Assembly (NCBI GenBank): GCA_910577675.1
Contig: CAJTOR010000039.1
Coordinates: forward strand, 1 to 35,163
Origin: an uncultured Lachnospiraceae bacterium
GTDB taxonomy: Bacteria; Bacillota; Clostridia; Lachnospirales; Lachnospiraceae
Direction of reading: 5' to 3'
DNA: 35,163 bases
Shown: piece after piece, positions 1-7,549 of the stretch
How the letters are laid out: each line of letters starts with the position of its first letter
Position numbering within the stretch: position 1 is the stretch's first letter
The notes under the pieces: model-generated
What the model saw: only the letters and a program-made list of their open reading frames with translations
Databases searched by the model: none
Told to the model about the DNA's origin: nothing
Program-made: the position numbers and the translations under genes

Positions 1-56
1 TACCGGGCGGATTCCGGACTTGCACCGGTTAGAAACGTGCGCCGCCGGGCGCACAC
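1..56 (-). mobile_element. 5' end of a probable group IIC intron (runs out of the window)
   Basis: Read on the minus strand from position 56, the sequence starts GTGTGCGCCCGGC, the type of 5' end found in bacterial group II introns. It continues with TTTCTAACC and the short hairpin CCGGTGCAAGTCCGG, matching in order the domain I start of class C introns such as the Oceanobacillus iheyensis one (GUGUGCCCGGC, then a stem enclosing GUGAGAGUC; comparison from memory). The first base lies three bases past a perfect terminator hairpin, and class C introns are known to insert just after such hairpins, in this orientation. Only 56 bases are visible, so neither the catalytic domain V nor the intron-encoded reverse transcriptase can be checked. 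Confidence 0.72.
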
Positions 57-98
57 GAAAAGGAAAGAAGCTGCCTTTCGGCAGCTTCTTTCCTTAGA
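57..98 (-). terminator. Perfect 16-bp terminator hairpin, target site of the intron
   Basis: Positions 60-75 and 80-95 form an uninterrupted 16-bp stem (AAGGAAAGAAGCTGCC on the plus strand) closed by the tetraloop TTTC. On the minus strand the stem ends in CTTCTTTCCTTTTC, a short T-rich tail that is cut off after a few bases by the intron start. It could end transcription arriving from greA, whose stop lies 281 bases upstream. The stem is symmetrical, so it may also work for plus-strand transcripts. Confidence 0.7.
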
Positions 99-133
99 AG
101 GGTTGTAGTGGGAAAAAGTATCTATCAAAAATA

Positions 134-212
134 GGATAATTGTTAGGCGGAGCGAGCGGTCAATGCGCGCTTTGAATATTTTGCTCACTCCTATCGTTTA
201 CAATTATTATTA
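134..212. repeat. Imperfect palindrome of about 75 bp in the gap left of greA
   Basis: ATAATTGT at 136-143 pairs with ACAATTAT at 200-207, and GGAGCGAGC at 149-157 pairs with GCTCACTCC at 183-191 (one G-T wobble). Together they make a long hairpin with an AT-rich base and a GC-rich upper stem. It resembles a miniature inverted-repeat element or a structured 3' end. The rest of the 96-376 gap is AT-rich and contains short complementary stretches around 290-335 (GCAGAAA with TTTCTGC) that could serve as the greA terminator, but no reading frame I can support. Confidence 0.4.
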
Positions 213-376
213 TAAAAGGAATTTGTGTGCAAGCTGTGACGAACTAATTAAGAGTTTCTAAAATAAAAAAATTCCCCGTAAACTTTTCGGCAGAAAATGC
301 TTTTTTTCTGCTTTTCTCCCATAAAACAGCATTTTTTCTTACCCGCAGCCCTTGTTTAACTTTCTTAAAAAGAAAA

Positions 377-880
377 TTAAAATCCCCTGAGTTTATCCGT
401 CCCGTCATCCTTCGTTTTCTCAATCTTTTTTATAACCACATAATACCCTGCATTTTCATTGATGGCCACATAAACCCGATCCCCGACTTTTTTCCCGAAG
501 ATAGCTTTTCCGATCGGAGAATCGATACTGACGGAACCATTTAATGTATTTCCCCGCACCGTGGTGACAAGGCGGTAGGTTTCAACTTCGTCATCATCTT
601 CAAAATAAAGATCAACCGTATTATAAAGACCGACCTCATCCTCCTTTGAATTATCCTCGATCACCTGCGCTGTCTTAATCATGCGCTCCAGATAACGGAT
701 GCGGCTCTCATTTTTATTTTTGTCGCGCTTTGCGGCGTAGTATTCAAAATTTTCGCTTAAATCGCCTTGGGCGCGGGCTTCTTTTACCGCTTCAATCGCC
801 TCTTTGCGAACCACAAGCTTTCTGTATTCAATCTCTTCCTCCATCTTTTTAATATCGCCCTTTGTTAAACGATCATGCAT
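377..880 (-). CDS. greA: Transcription elongation factor GreA
   Basis: GreA binds the secondary channel of RNA polymerase and stimulates cleavage of backtracked transcripts. The protein (167 aa from the chosen start) has the N-terminal coiled-coil domain with the signature EARAQGDLSENFEYYAAKRD, whose acidic D and E at the tip act at the active site, and a C-terminal FKBP-like domain with SPIGKAIFGKKVGD. The longest frame opens at 892, but its first codons form the sequence GAGGAG, an ideal ribosome binding site for the ATG at 880-878, so I start there. It is followed leftwards by a 280-base non-coding gap and preceded by an acetyltransferase gene. The family and length (about 160 aa) fit well. 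Confidence 0.95.
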   Translation of the reverse strand: MHDRLTKGDIKKMEEEIEYRKLVVRKEAIEAVKEARAQGDLSENFEYYAAKRDKNKNESRIRYLERMIKTAQVIEDNSKEDEVGLYNTVDLYFEDDDEVETYRLVTTVRGNTLNGSVSIDSPIGKAIFGKKVGDRVYVAINENAGYYVVIKKIEKTKDDGTDKLRGF

Positions 881-995
881 AATACTCCTCATTTCTGCTG
901 CGGGAAAAATATTCCCGTTATTACTATCTGATATCCTACCCTGCCAGGGAAAAGCCTTTCCTTCACATAACAGCGAAGGTTCAACTATTTATTAT

Positions 996-1496
996 CTATA
1001 ATTTCTTCTCATATAAAAACCATTCCTTTTCATATAAAAAAGCCCTGCCCCGATATTCAAAATCAAGTTTTGCATAGGAGGAAAGCGCCTTTTTATTCCC
1101 CGGACTTACCAGAAAACGCACCGTATCATATCCCTGTTTTTTTAAAACATCCATCGCGGATAAAATCAGCCGACGCGCAAGCCCCCGATTCTGGTATTCC
1201 TTTATCACGGCAAGGCGCGCAAGTTCCGCCGGTTTCTCTGCCTTCTGGTTCCAAAGGGGCAGGGCGGCAACTGCCTCATCCTCATCCACAGAGATCAGAC
1301 CCAGGATTTTTTCATCCTGCCCGCGCATACAATAGAGCGCTTCCCTCGAAAGGTCGGACATTATCTCCCTTTCATCCGGATACCCCAGATCCCATGTACA
1401 CCCCGGTGTCCCCACCATGGAACGATATATTGCAAGAACCATTTCTTGCTCTGATTCCCGCACCCTGTCAAAAATTTCATTCCGATATTGTTCCAT
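996..1496 (-). CDS. GNAT-family N-acetyltransferase
   Basis: A 166-aa protein of the GCN5-related acetyltransferase fold, which moves an acetyl group from acetyl-CoA to an amine. The acetyl-CoA binding loop is visible as LARLAVIKEYQNRGLARRLI, with the expected Q-x-x-G-x-A pattern, followed by LKKQGYDTVRFLVSPGNKKALSSYAKLDFEYRG, the usual strand-helix end of the fold. The start has AAAGGA eight bases upstream. The substrate cannot be told from the sequence; members of this type act on small metabolites, antibiotics or protein N-termini. It lies between the DUF6472 gene and greA, with gaps of more than 100 bases on both sides, so it need not share their transcript. Confidence 0.85.
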   Translation of the reverse strand: MEQYRNEIFDRVRESEQEMVLAIYRSMVGTPGCTWDLGYPDEREIMSDLSREALYCMRGQDEKILGLISVDEDEAVAALPLWNQKAEKPAELARLAVIKEYQNRGLARRLILSAMDVLKKQGYDTVRFLVSPGNKKALSSYAKLDFEYRGRAFLYEKEWFLYEKKL

Positions 1497-1622
1497 TTAA
1501 AATCCTTTCTTTTTATATCTTTGTTTCCTGCCACTGCATCCACCGCTCCCCCTTACAGTAAAACAAACAGACGCACAGCACCATAAGCACCCAGGTGTTT
1601 TCCACCTTACAATACATCCCTC

Positions 1623-1820
1623 TCACATCTGCTTTCTCACAACCGCATACTCGTCATCCTTCCGGTAATACGGGCAATTCTCCACTGTTCCCCGCAGGAA
1701 AGCCCCCATCTCGTCCTCGTCAAGGTTCACTTCGCAGACATAGTATTCATATTCCTCATCATATACATAATTTGTGCAGGAATCGCAGCTTGTACGCAGT
1801 TTTTGTTTTCTATTTTCCAT
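1623..1820 (-). CDS. DUF6472 family small Cys-rich protein
   Basis: A 65-aa acidic protein with four cysteines arranged CDSC near residue 12, YVC near residue 29 and NCPYYR near residue 49, and ending in DDEYAVVRKQM. This pattern matches the DUF6472 family, which is common in Lachnospiraceae and has no assigned function. The four cysteines could hold a zinc ion; that is inference. The start has GCGGGGGTTTT just upstream. It stands alone between the acetyltransferase and a 295-base non-coding gap that contains a possible promoter. Confidence 0.8.
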   Translation of the reverse strand: MENRKQKLRTSCDSCTNYVYDEEYEYYVCEVNLDEDEMGAFLRGTVENCPYYRKDDEYAVVRKQM

Positions 1821-1849
1821 AAAACCCCCGCTTTACCCCGTTCTCCTTG

Positions 1850-1878
1850 CTAAAATATTGTGATTTGCACACTGTCAA
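1850..1878 (-). promoter_or_regulatory. Possible sigma-A promoter of the DUF6472 gene
   Basis: On the minus strand TTGACA (1878-1873) is followed after 17 bases by TTTTAG (1855-1850). The -35 box is perfect and the -10 box is poor; TATTTT at 1857-1852 is an alternative with a 15-base spacer. It lies about 30 bases before the start codon of the DUF6472 gene. Confidence 0.4.
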
Positions 1879-1929
1879 ATAACCTGCTTCTTTCCATTTT
1901 TATACTTGTGCCATTCAATCATACCATTT

Positions 1930-1943
1930 CCTGTTTAAACAGG
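1930..1943. promoter_or_regulatory. 14-bp perfect palindrome, possible operator
   Basis: CCTGTTTAAACAGG is perfectly self-complementary and lies about 52 bases upstream of the -35 box proposed for the DUF6472 gene. It could bind a dimeric regulator or form the base of a small hairpin. I know of no regulator with exactly this site. Confidence 0.25.
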
Positions 1944-1999
1944 GATAATGTCACTCCCACCCTCACACCATCTTTTAGATAAATCACCAATGACTTCTC

Positions 2000-2068
2000 C
2001 TGCAGTCAAGGGAATTTCAGAATCCGTTCCGTACTTCCTCATATCCCTAAATTTCCGATGCTGCTACC
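2000..2068 (-). repeat. Eroded relative of the palindromic repeat family
   Basis: The stretch GAATCCGTTCCGTACTTCC, followed by TCATATCC and GATGCTGCT, closely resembles 32623-32664 (GGAATCCGCTCCGCTACTTC, CATATCC, ATGCTGCT). It has the loop-like core TCCGTTCCGTAC flanked by GGGAATTT and AAATTTCC, which can pair with one wobble. It looks like a decayed copy of the about 104-bp elements described in the heat-shock and arg operons. The rest of the 1821-2115 gap shows no gene. Confidence 0.4.
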
Positions 2069-2115
2069 GTAGCTTGTCCGATAAGGCTTATCCCCCACCT
2101 GGTATAATTGACAGG

Positions 2116-3717
2116 TCAAAAACTCCCAAGCAGCCCCTTGATACCTTCCCGCTCATAAATATCCCTATAATATTCCACCTCTTCGCGGATAATCTCATCA
2201 ATTACCTTAATACCAAGCAGTTCTACCGGTGCTTTATCATCCGTCATAATATAATTTCCTGCCTTGTAAGGCACGAGTTTTTCCGATACCCGCCCAAACA
2301 ACTGGGTGAGCGCGTTATCATCCAGTTCCTTTCGGCTGCTATCAAATTTTTCCAAAATATCAGGACAGTTGGAAGCAAATAGTTCCCTGTTGGTGGTTCC
2401 TGGAACATCTGCCGTATATACGCAGGAAAAAACCTGTGCAATGGTATCCGCCAGATACTGGTTGATATTGCCCTCCCCGCCGCCGCGCATATTCATATTG
2501 ACTACCATAACCCCATCCTCTTTCAGATGCATGCGCACCAGCGTAAAAAACTCAAATGAGGACATCTGGAACGGGATGGTGATATCCTGATAGGCATCCA
2601 CCATGATTACATTATATTTCTCATCCACCGCATTCAGGTACGCCCTGCCATCGTAGGTAGTTACCGGCACATCTTCGGGAAGTTCGAAATACCTTCTTGC
2701 AAGCTTCGTGATTGCCCCGTCAATCTCCACACCTTCGATCCTGATATCGCCGAAATATTTCCGGCACTGGGTTGCATAGGTACCCGTTCCCATGCCAAGA
2801 ACCAGGATATTAAACTCTTCCCCTTCTTTCCGTCCTGCCATAAGCGGGGCTGCCATCGCGTAATCATAGTACATCCCTGTTAATCCGTCCCCCTTTACAA
2901 GAACGGACTGCACGCCAAAAAGAACATTGGTTGAGAGAACCACCTTGCGGTCATCTTCCTTTACCTGGAGATAATTGTAAATGGATTCCCCCTCATAGAC
3001 CAAACCTTTTTCCCAGAACGCAAAACTGTCCGATGACCCTAGGATAGAGGCAGCCACAAACAACAAAACTGCCACAATACAGCGCACGCGCCCCGCCCTG
3101 CAGCTAATAAAATAAACGAGGGCAAGGAAAATCAGAATTCCCGCAAAGATTAAAAAAGTTACGGATGTCCCAACGGTCGGGATGGTCACAAAAGTTGGCA
3201 TAAAAGTACCGATAATGCTTCCGATGGTATTTGCCGCCCCCAGTGTGCCAACCACTCTTCCGGAGTCTTCCAGTTTATCCACCGTATATTTTGCAAGCGA
3301 AGGGGTGACGGTTCCAAGAAGAAACAGCGGAAATACAAATATAATCATACATGCTGCAAACGCCGCCCATATAAGGAAATTGCTGTTTACGGTAAATATC
3401 ATCACGGCGGATACGCCCAGGATAATATATTTTCCAAGTACTGGGATCAGCGCAATCCAGGCTGCCGCGATCAAAACCCTTGCATAAAGTTTGTCGGGGT
3501 TAGGATCTTTGTCGGCACTTTTACCACCGTAGAGATTGCCGAGCGCCATCGCAATCATTATCGTGCCAATCACAATTGTCCAGACTATCTGTGAGGAGGA
3601 AAAATAGGGAGCCAGCAGCCTGCTCGCCCCCAGCTCCACCGCCATCACGCTCATACCGGCAAAAAATTCCGTAAAGTATAAAAAGAGTTTGTTTCTTAAA
3701 ATCGGCCGTTCCTTCAT
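2116..3717 (-). CDS. Membrane-fused spermidine-synthase-like protein
   Basis: A 533-aa protein with two parts. Residues 1 to about 235 hold about seven hydrophobic segments of the MFS/spermidine-synthase fusion type. Residues about 240-520 form a Rossmann methyltransferase-like domain with the SAM-type loop LVLGMGTGTYATQ, an acidic strand end VEID and VDAYQDITIPFQMSSFEFF, as in the polyamine synthase (SpeE) family. In true spermidine synthases a DSTDP-like motif supplies the catalytic aspartate; here the equivalent is DAYQD, so the substrate is probably not simply putrescine. The start is preceded by GGAGGAATA. It follows the flavodiiron gene by 47 bases, so both may be on one transcript. The fold is well supported; the reaction is unknown. 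Confidence 0.85.
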   Translation of the reverse strand: MKERPILRNKLFLYFTEFFAGMSVMAVELGASRLLAPYFSSSQIVWTIVIGTIMIAMALGNLYGGKSADKDPNPDKLYARVLIAAAWIALIPVLGKYIILGVSAVMIFTVNSNFLIWAAFAACMIIFVFPLFLLGTVTPSLAKYTVDKLEDSGRVVGTLGAANTIGSIIGTFMPTFVTIPTVGTSVTFLIFAGILIFLALVYFISCRAGRVRCIVAVLLFVAASILGSSDSFAFWEKGLVYEGESIYNYLQVKEDDRKVVLSTNVLFGVQSVLVKGDGLTGMYYDYAMAAPLMAGRKEGEEFNILVLGMGTGTYATQCRKYFGDIRIEGVEIDGAITKLARRYFELPEDVPVTTYDGRAYLNAVDEKYNVIMVDAYQDITIPFQMSSFEFFTLVRMHLKEDGVMVVNMNMRGGGEGNINQYLADTIAQVFSCVYTADVPGTTNRELFASNCPDILEKFDSSRKELDDNALTQLFGRVSEKLVPYKAGNYIMTDDKAPVELLGIKVIDEIIREEVEYYRDIYEREGIKGLLGSF

Positions 3718-3764
3718 TATTCCTCCACATTCTTTTCCTGATATGGGTTTTATCTTGCAATCCT

Positions 3765-4940
3765 TTATCCTCTTATATCCTTTGCAAGTTCCTTTAGTTT
3801 TTCTTTGTCACTTTCCTGTACCGCACCTTTTATCGTAACGGTCTGCCCGACAAATTCCATACCGGAAAGCTTCTCAAGTTCCGCCTTCATTTTTCCCGCT
3901 GCCATCGGTCCCCAGGAACCATTTTCCACCAAAGCGATCTTCTTATTTTGGAAATTTTTGGAAGATAATCGGTACAGAAGGTTTTCCATACATGGGAACA
4001 GCCCGCCGTCGTAGGTCGCGCAGGCAAAGACCACGGTTTCATAGCGGAATGCCTCCGCTACCGCATAGGATAAATCTGCACCCGCAAGTGTAAGATGCTT
4101 TGCCGCCACGCCCTCATCTTCGATACATTTTGCAAGATACGCAGCGGCAGCGTCGGTATTGCCGTAAATGGATGCAGAAAGTACCAGCACACCTTTTTTA
4201 TCTGCGCGGTAACTGCTCCACGCATCATATTTTTCAAGAAAATACCCCAGATTTTCTTTTAAGAGTGGTCCGTGCAGCGGGCAGATCATACGGATGTCAA
4301 GCCCCTTTGCCTTCTTTAAAAGCTGTTGCACCGGTTTGCCATATTTCCCGACAATGTTTAGGAAGTAGCGCCCTGCATCCTCCTGCCATTCCTCCTCTTT
4401 TCCGGAAGTAAGGAAAATATCATCGATTTTTCCGAAATTTCCGAACGCGTCCGCCGAAAACAGGATTTTTTCCTTCTGCTCATAGCTGACCATAACCTCC
4501 GGCCAATGTACCATCGGTGCCATAAAGAACTGCAATGTGTGGGCACCAAGTGAAAGTGTATCTCCCTCTTTCACAATATGGCTGCGCTCAGATAAGTCAA
4601 TGTCAAAATAGCAGCCAAGAATATCAAAAGTCTTCTGGTTTGCAACAATTGTGGTATTGGGATATTCTTTTAAGAATATTCCGATATTCGCTGCATGATC
4701 CGGCTCCATATGGGATACTACCAGGTAATCCGGGATCTTTCCGGAAAGAAGCCCTTTTATGTTTGAAAGCCACTGCTCCGCAACTCTTTGATCCGCCGTG
4801 TCAAGCACCACGGTTTTCTCATCAAGGATAACATAAGAGTTATATGTAACGCCATTTGGTATCTCGTACTGGTTCTCGAACAAAAATCCTCCGTCCACCT
4901 GCGCCCCAGCGTAAAAAATATTTTCTGCAACTTTTTTCAT
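3765..4940 (-). CDS. Flavodiiron protein (FprA family, oxygen or NO reductase)
   Basis: A 391-aa cytoplasmic protein that reduces O2 to water or NO to N2O, protecting anaerobes. The N-terminal metallo-beta-lactamase-like domain (1 to about 245) shows the di-iron ligands: H-x-E-x-D-H in VVSHMEPDHAANIG, the His in MVHWPEVM, the Asp in LFSADAFGNFG and the His in CPLHGPLL. The C-terminal flavodoxin domain has the FMN loop LSASIYGNTDAAAAYL. There is no rubredoxin domain, so electrons must come from a separate rubredoxin or flavin reductase. The start has AGAGGTGAAAA upstream. Between it and the upstream prmA lies a copy of the palindromic repeat family. Confidence 0.93.
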   Translation of the reverse strand: MKKVAENIFYAGAQVDGGFLFENQYEIPNGVTYNSYVILDEKTVVLDTADQRVAEQWLSNIKGLLSGKIPDYLVVSHMEPDHAANIGIFLKEYPNTTIVANQKTFDILGCYFDIDLSERSHIVKEGDTLSLGAHTLQFFMAPMVHWPEVMVSYEQKEKILFSADAFGNFGKIDDIFLTSGKEEEWQEDAGRYFLNIVGKYGKPVQQLLKKAKGLDIRMICPLHGPLLKENLGYFLEKYDAWSSYRADKKGVLVLSASIYGNTDAAAAYLAKCIEDEGVAAKHLTLAGADLSYAVAEAFRYETVVFACATYDGGLFPCMENLLYRLSSKNFQNKKIALVENGSWGPMAAGKMKAELEKLSGMEFVGQTVTIKGAVQESDKEKLKELAKDIRG

Positions 4941-4955
4941 TTTTCACCTCTTATT

Positions 4956-5063
4956 TTAAGTTCCGCAAAACCCCTTCTCTGCGCCTTTACCCTGGGAAGA
5001 GATTTCTTTTCGCTTCACTTCAAGAATTCTCTTCCCGGCTCTGTTCCGGGCTTTTGCTGTTTT
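4956..5063 (-). repeat. Palindromic repeat unit R1 (prmA to flavodiiron gap)
   Basis: This 108-bp unit begins TTAAGTTCCGCA and ends TGCTGTTTT on the plus strand. Its inner stem GGGAAGAGATTTCTT pairs with AAGAATTCTCTTCCC (14 of 15 positions) around the loop TTCGCTTCACTTC. Its outer arm GCAAAACCCC pairs with GGGCTTTTGC apart from one position. It lies in the leader of the flavodiiron gene and 3' of prmA. Confidence 0.8.
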
Positions 5064-5091
5064 TTAAGTTCCGCAAAACCCTGCCTGTTTT
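5064..5091 (-). repeat. Truncated tandem unit R1' ending at the prmA stop codon
   Basis: The left end TTAAGTTCCGCAAAACC is repeated directly after R1, then jumps to CTGCCTGTTTT and ends at the base before the prmA stop codon. It looks like an internally deleted second unit. Confidence 0.65.
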
Positions 5092-6084
5092 CTATTCTTT
5101 TATTTTGGCGACAAAGGAAACCCAATCTTTCATTCGCGCTTCTTCCACAATTTCAAACCCATTTGCATTCAGCGCTTCCTTCACTTCGTCCGCTTTCATA
5201 TCGATTATACCGGAGCTGATAAAATATGCACCTTCCGCCATATGCTTTTTCACTGTGGCGGACAATGGTATAATCACATCTGCAAGGATGTTGGCTACAA
5301 CCACCTGGTAACAGTTTTCACCCACCTGTTTTGCAAATGTATTATCGCCAATTACATTGCCCGTTAAAAACTCCACTGTACCGGAAGGACATTCTGTTTC
5401 CATTTTCGAAGTATGAAGGTGCAAATGGTTTATCTGGGCATTTTCTTTTGCTGTTTCAACCGCATTTGCATCAATATCGGTACCGACGGCGCAGCCCGCA
5501 CCAAGTTTCATTCCAATTATCGACAATATCCCGCTGCCGCAACCCACATCAAGGAGCGCATCCCCTTCTTTCAGGTACTTTTTCAAGTTGCCAATGCATA
5601 GTTTCGTTGTTTCATGCGCTCCGGTGCCGAAAGCTGTTCCCGGGTCAATCTCTACAATAAGATCATCCGGGCATGAATTTTCCAGTTTTTCCCAGGTCGG
5701 CTTTATAACTATGGAATCATCCACCCGAAACGGCTTGAAAAATTCCTTCCAGTTATTCATCCAGTCCTTATCCTCTGTTTCACCAAAGGAAATATGACCT
5801 GTGCCCACATCCACAAAAGTACGAAACTCCTCAAGTCCTGCCTGGATGCGCGCCGCGGTATCCTCCAAATCCTGGTCAAGTTCCAGGTAGCAGTTAACCC
5901 GCGCCGTCCCGTCGTCTTCCGGCAGTTCCGGCAGGATATCGATAAACATTTTTTCTTTATCCTCCTCGGAAAGAGGAACATTATCCTCCACCTCGATGCC
6001 CTCAATTCCAAGTTCTGCGAGCAGACCGCTGATAAAATCCACTGCCTGCGTGGTTGTTTCAATTGTAAGTTTTTTCCATTTCAT
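5092..6084 (-). CDS. prmA: Ribosomal protein L11 methyltransferase PrmA
   Basis: PrmA trimethylates lysines and the N-terminus of ribosomal protein L11 using S-adenosylmethionine. The 330-aa protein has an N-terminal substrate-recognition domain (1 to about 120) and a class I methyltransferase domain with IDPGTAFGTGAHETT, the SAM loop LLDVGCGSGILSI and the catalytic-site strand VVANILADVII. The start is preceded by GAGGGGGATAATTGG. It follows dnaJ by only 14 bases, the classic hrcA-grpE-dnaK-dnaJ-prmA order in Firmicutes, so it is the last gene of the heat-shock operon before the repeat pair. Confidence 0.95.
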   Translation of the reverse strand: MKWKKLTIETTTQAVDFISGLLAELGIEGIEVEDNVPLSEEDKEKMFIDILPELPEDDGTARVNCYLELDQDLEDTAARIQAGLEEFRTFVDVGTGHISFGETEDKDWMNNWKEFFKPFRVDDSIVIKPTWEKLENSCPDDLIVEIDPGTAFGTGAHETTKLCIGNLKKYLKEGDALLDVGCGSGILSIIGMKLGAGCAVGTDIDANAVETAKENAQINHLHLHTSKMETECPSGTVEFLTGNVIGDNTFAKQVGENCYQVVVANILADVIIPLSATVKKHMAEGAYFISSGIIDMKADEVKEALNANGFEIVEEARMKDWVSFVAKIKE

Positions 6085-6098
6085 CCAATTATCCCCCT

Positions 6099-7235
6099 CT
6101 ATTTTTTAAAGAAGGATTTTTTCTTTTCCTTCGGTGCATCCTCTTCTGTTTTGCCCTTAAACAAATCATCCAACTTCTTAATCAATTCTTTCTGCTCACT
6201 TGTAAGTTTCTGCGGCACCTGGACAATCAGGTTGACATAGTGGTCGCCGCGCACCTGTTTGTTGCGCAGACTTGGCACACCCTTACCGCGAAGACGCACT
6301 TTCGTGTCCGTCTGTGTCCCCGGTTTTACTTCATAGAGCACATCGCCGTCCACCGTCGAAATCCGCACGTCACCGCCAAGCGCTGCTGTTGTAAACGGAA
6401 GCGGCGCGGAGGAATAAATATCAAAGCCCTCGCGCTGGAAAATCGGATGCTGGCTCACGGTTACTTCCACCAAAAGATCGCCTCTGTCACCGCCGTTAAT
6501 ACCTGGCTCACCCTTATCGCGGATACGGATACTTTGCCCGTCGTCAATGCCTGCCGGGATGGAAACCTGTATCTTTTTCTTTTTCGTGATATACCCGCTG
6601 CCATAACAGTCCGGACATTTATCACGGATTATCTTCCCGGAACCATTACAATCCGGACAAGGGCGCACCTGGCGCACCATACCGAACAGCGATTGCTGGG
6701 TTACGGTTACCTGCCCGGCACCATTACATTTCTTACAGGTTTCCGGTGATGTACCCGGTTTTGCCCCTGTAGCGTGGCATTTTTCGCAGGGGTCTTTCAG
6801 ATTGAGCTCAAGTTCTTTTTCCGTGCCGAATACTGCCTCCTCAAAGGTGATCCGGATTCCGGTGCGCAGATTTGCGCCCTTCATCGGTCCGTTGCCCGAG
6901 CGCTGACGGCTTCTTCCACCGCCAAACAGGTCACCGAAAATATCCCCGAAGATATCCCCCATGCTGCCCATATCAAACTCAAAACCACCGCCTCCGCCGC
7001 CCTGCTCGAATGCAGCATGACCGAACTGGTCGTACTGGCGCTTTTTGTCCGGGTCGCTTAATATTGCATACGCCTCCGATGCCTCCTTAAATTTTGCTTC
7101 CGCTTCCTTATTTCCCGGGTTCATATCCGGATGATATTTTTTTGCCAATTGACGGTATGCTTTTTTAATTTCATCATCCGAGGCACCCTTGTTTACGCCG
7201 AGCACCTCGTAATAATCCCTCTTACTTTCTGCCAT
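6099..7235 (-). CDS. dnaJ: Chaperone protein DnaJ
   Basis: DnaJ delivers unfolded proteins to DnaK and triggers its ATP hydrolysis. The 378-aa protein shows the whole type I layout: J domain (1 to about 70) with the essential HPD in KKYHPDMNPG, a Gly/Phe linker (about 75-110), four zinc-binding CxxCxGxG-type repeats (CEKCHATG, CKKCNGAG, CPDCNGSG, CPDCYGSG, about 150-215), the C-terminal client domains and a Lys-rich tail. GGGAGAGGACAAA precedes the ATG. The gap to the upstream dnaK is unusually long (314 bases) because it holds two palindromic repeat units and a further hairpin. Confidence 0.98.
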   Translation of the reverse strand: MAESKRDYYEVLGVNKGASDDEIKKAYRQLAKKYHPDMNPGNKEAEAKFKEASEAYAILSDPDKKRQYDQFGHAAFEQGGGGGGFEFDMGSMGDIFGDIFGDLFGGGRSRQRSGNGPMKGANLRTGIRITFEEAVFGTEKELELNLKDPCEKCHATGAKPGTSPETCKKCNGAGQVTVTQQSLFGMVRQVRPCPDCNGSGKIIRDKCPDCYGSGYITKKKKIQVSIPAGIDDGQSIRIRDKGEPGINGGDRGDLLVEVTVSQHPIFQREGFDIYSSAPLPFTTAALGGDVRISTVDGDVLYEVKPGTQTDTKVRLRGKGVPSLRNKQVRGDHYVNLIVQVPQKLTSEQKELIKKLDDLFKGKTEEDAPKEKKKSFFKK

Positions 7236-7256
7236 TTTGTCCTCTCCCTTCTATAT

Positions 7257-7360
7257 TTAAGTTCCGCATATTTCCTCCTAGTACCCTTACCTGGCAGAGG
7301 AATTTCTGTCCGCTCTGCTCCCAGAACTTCCTCTGGGGTACTCTCCGGAAATATGCTGTT
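7257..7360 (-). repeat. Palindromic repeat unit R2a (dnaK-dnaJ gap)
   Basis: This unit has three nested stems. The outer is GCATATTTCC with GGAAATATGC (perfect), the middle is AGTACCC with GGGTACT (perfect), and the inner is CAGAGGAATTTCTG with CAGAACTTCCTCTG (one mismatch). The loop is TCCGCTCTGCTC. It starts TTAAGTTCCGCA and ends TGCTGTT. It ends about 20 bases from the dnaJ start, so in the mRNA it sits just 5' of the dnaJ ribosome binding site. Confidence 0.88.
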
Positions 7361-7462
7361 TTAAGTTCCGCATATTTCCTCCTAGTACCCTTATCTGGGC
7401 AGAGGATCTTCTGTCCGCTCTGCTTTCAGAATCCTTCTTAATACGATTCGGGAATATGCTGA
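7361..7462 (-). repeat. Palindromic repeat unit R2b, partly eroded
   Basis: It repeats the left arm of R2a exactly (GCATATTTCCTCCTAGTACCC in plus-strand order, 21 bases matching) and has the same loop TCCGCTCTGCT, but the right arm is damaged (only GGAATATGCTG remains). The outer pairing CATATT with AATATG survives. Confidence 0.75.
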
Positions 7463-7465
7463 TAT

Positions 7466-7510
7466 CACGAAAACCCGGATGCGAAATTTCTCCCACACCC
7501 GGGTGATAAG
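7466..7510 (-). terminator. GC-rich hairpin after dnaK, possible attenuator
   Basis: On the minus strand ACCCGG and CCGGGT pair around a loop of about 19 bases and are followed by TTTCG. The stem is short and the T-tract poor, so it would be a leaky terminator or processing site between dnaK and dnaJ. With the two repeat units it fills the 314-base gap; I see no gene there. Confidence 0.35.
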
Positions 7511-7549
7511 TCCGAAAGAAATACACTTCCAAACCTTTTATCAAAAACG

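Noticed and set aside
1..56. tRNA 3' end or cobalamin riboswitch on the minus strand (GGTGCAAGTCCGG)
   Set aside because: The T-loop would lack the TTC, and the cobalamin core is absent; the order GTGTGCGCCC...GTGCAAGTC fits a group IIC intron much better.
1070..1561. Plus-strand frame of 163 codons opposite the acetyltransferase
   Set aside because: It is very rich in Pro and Ser, has no ribosome binding site and runs antisense to a well-supported gene.
7287..7544. Minus-strand frame of 85 codons between dnaK and dnaJ
   Set aside because: It is made of the two palindromic units (repeated SRADR and SSA strings) and resembles no protein.
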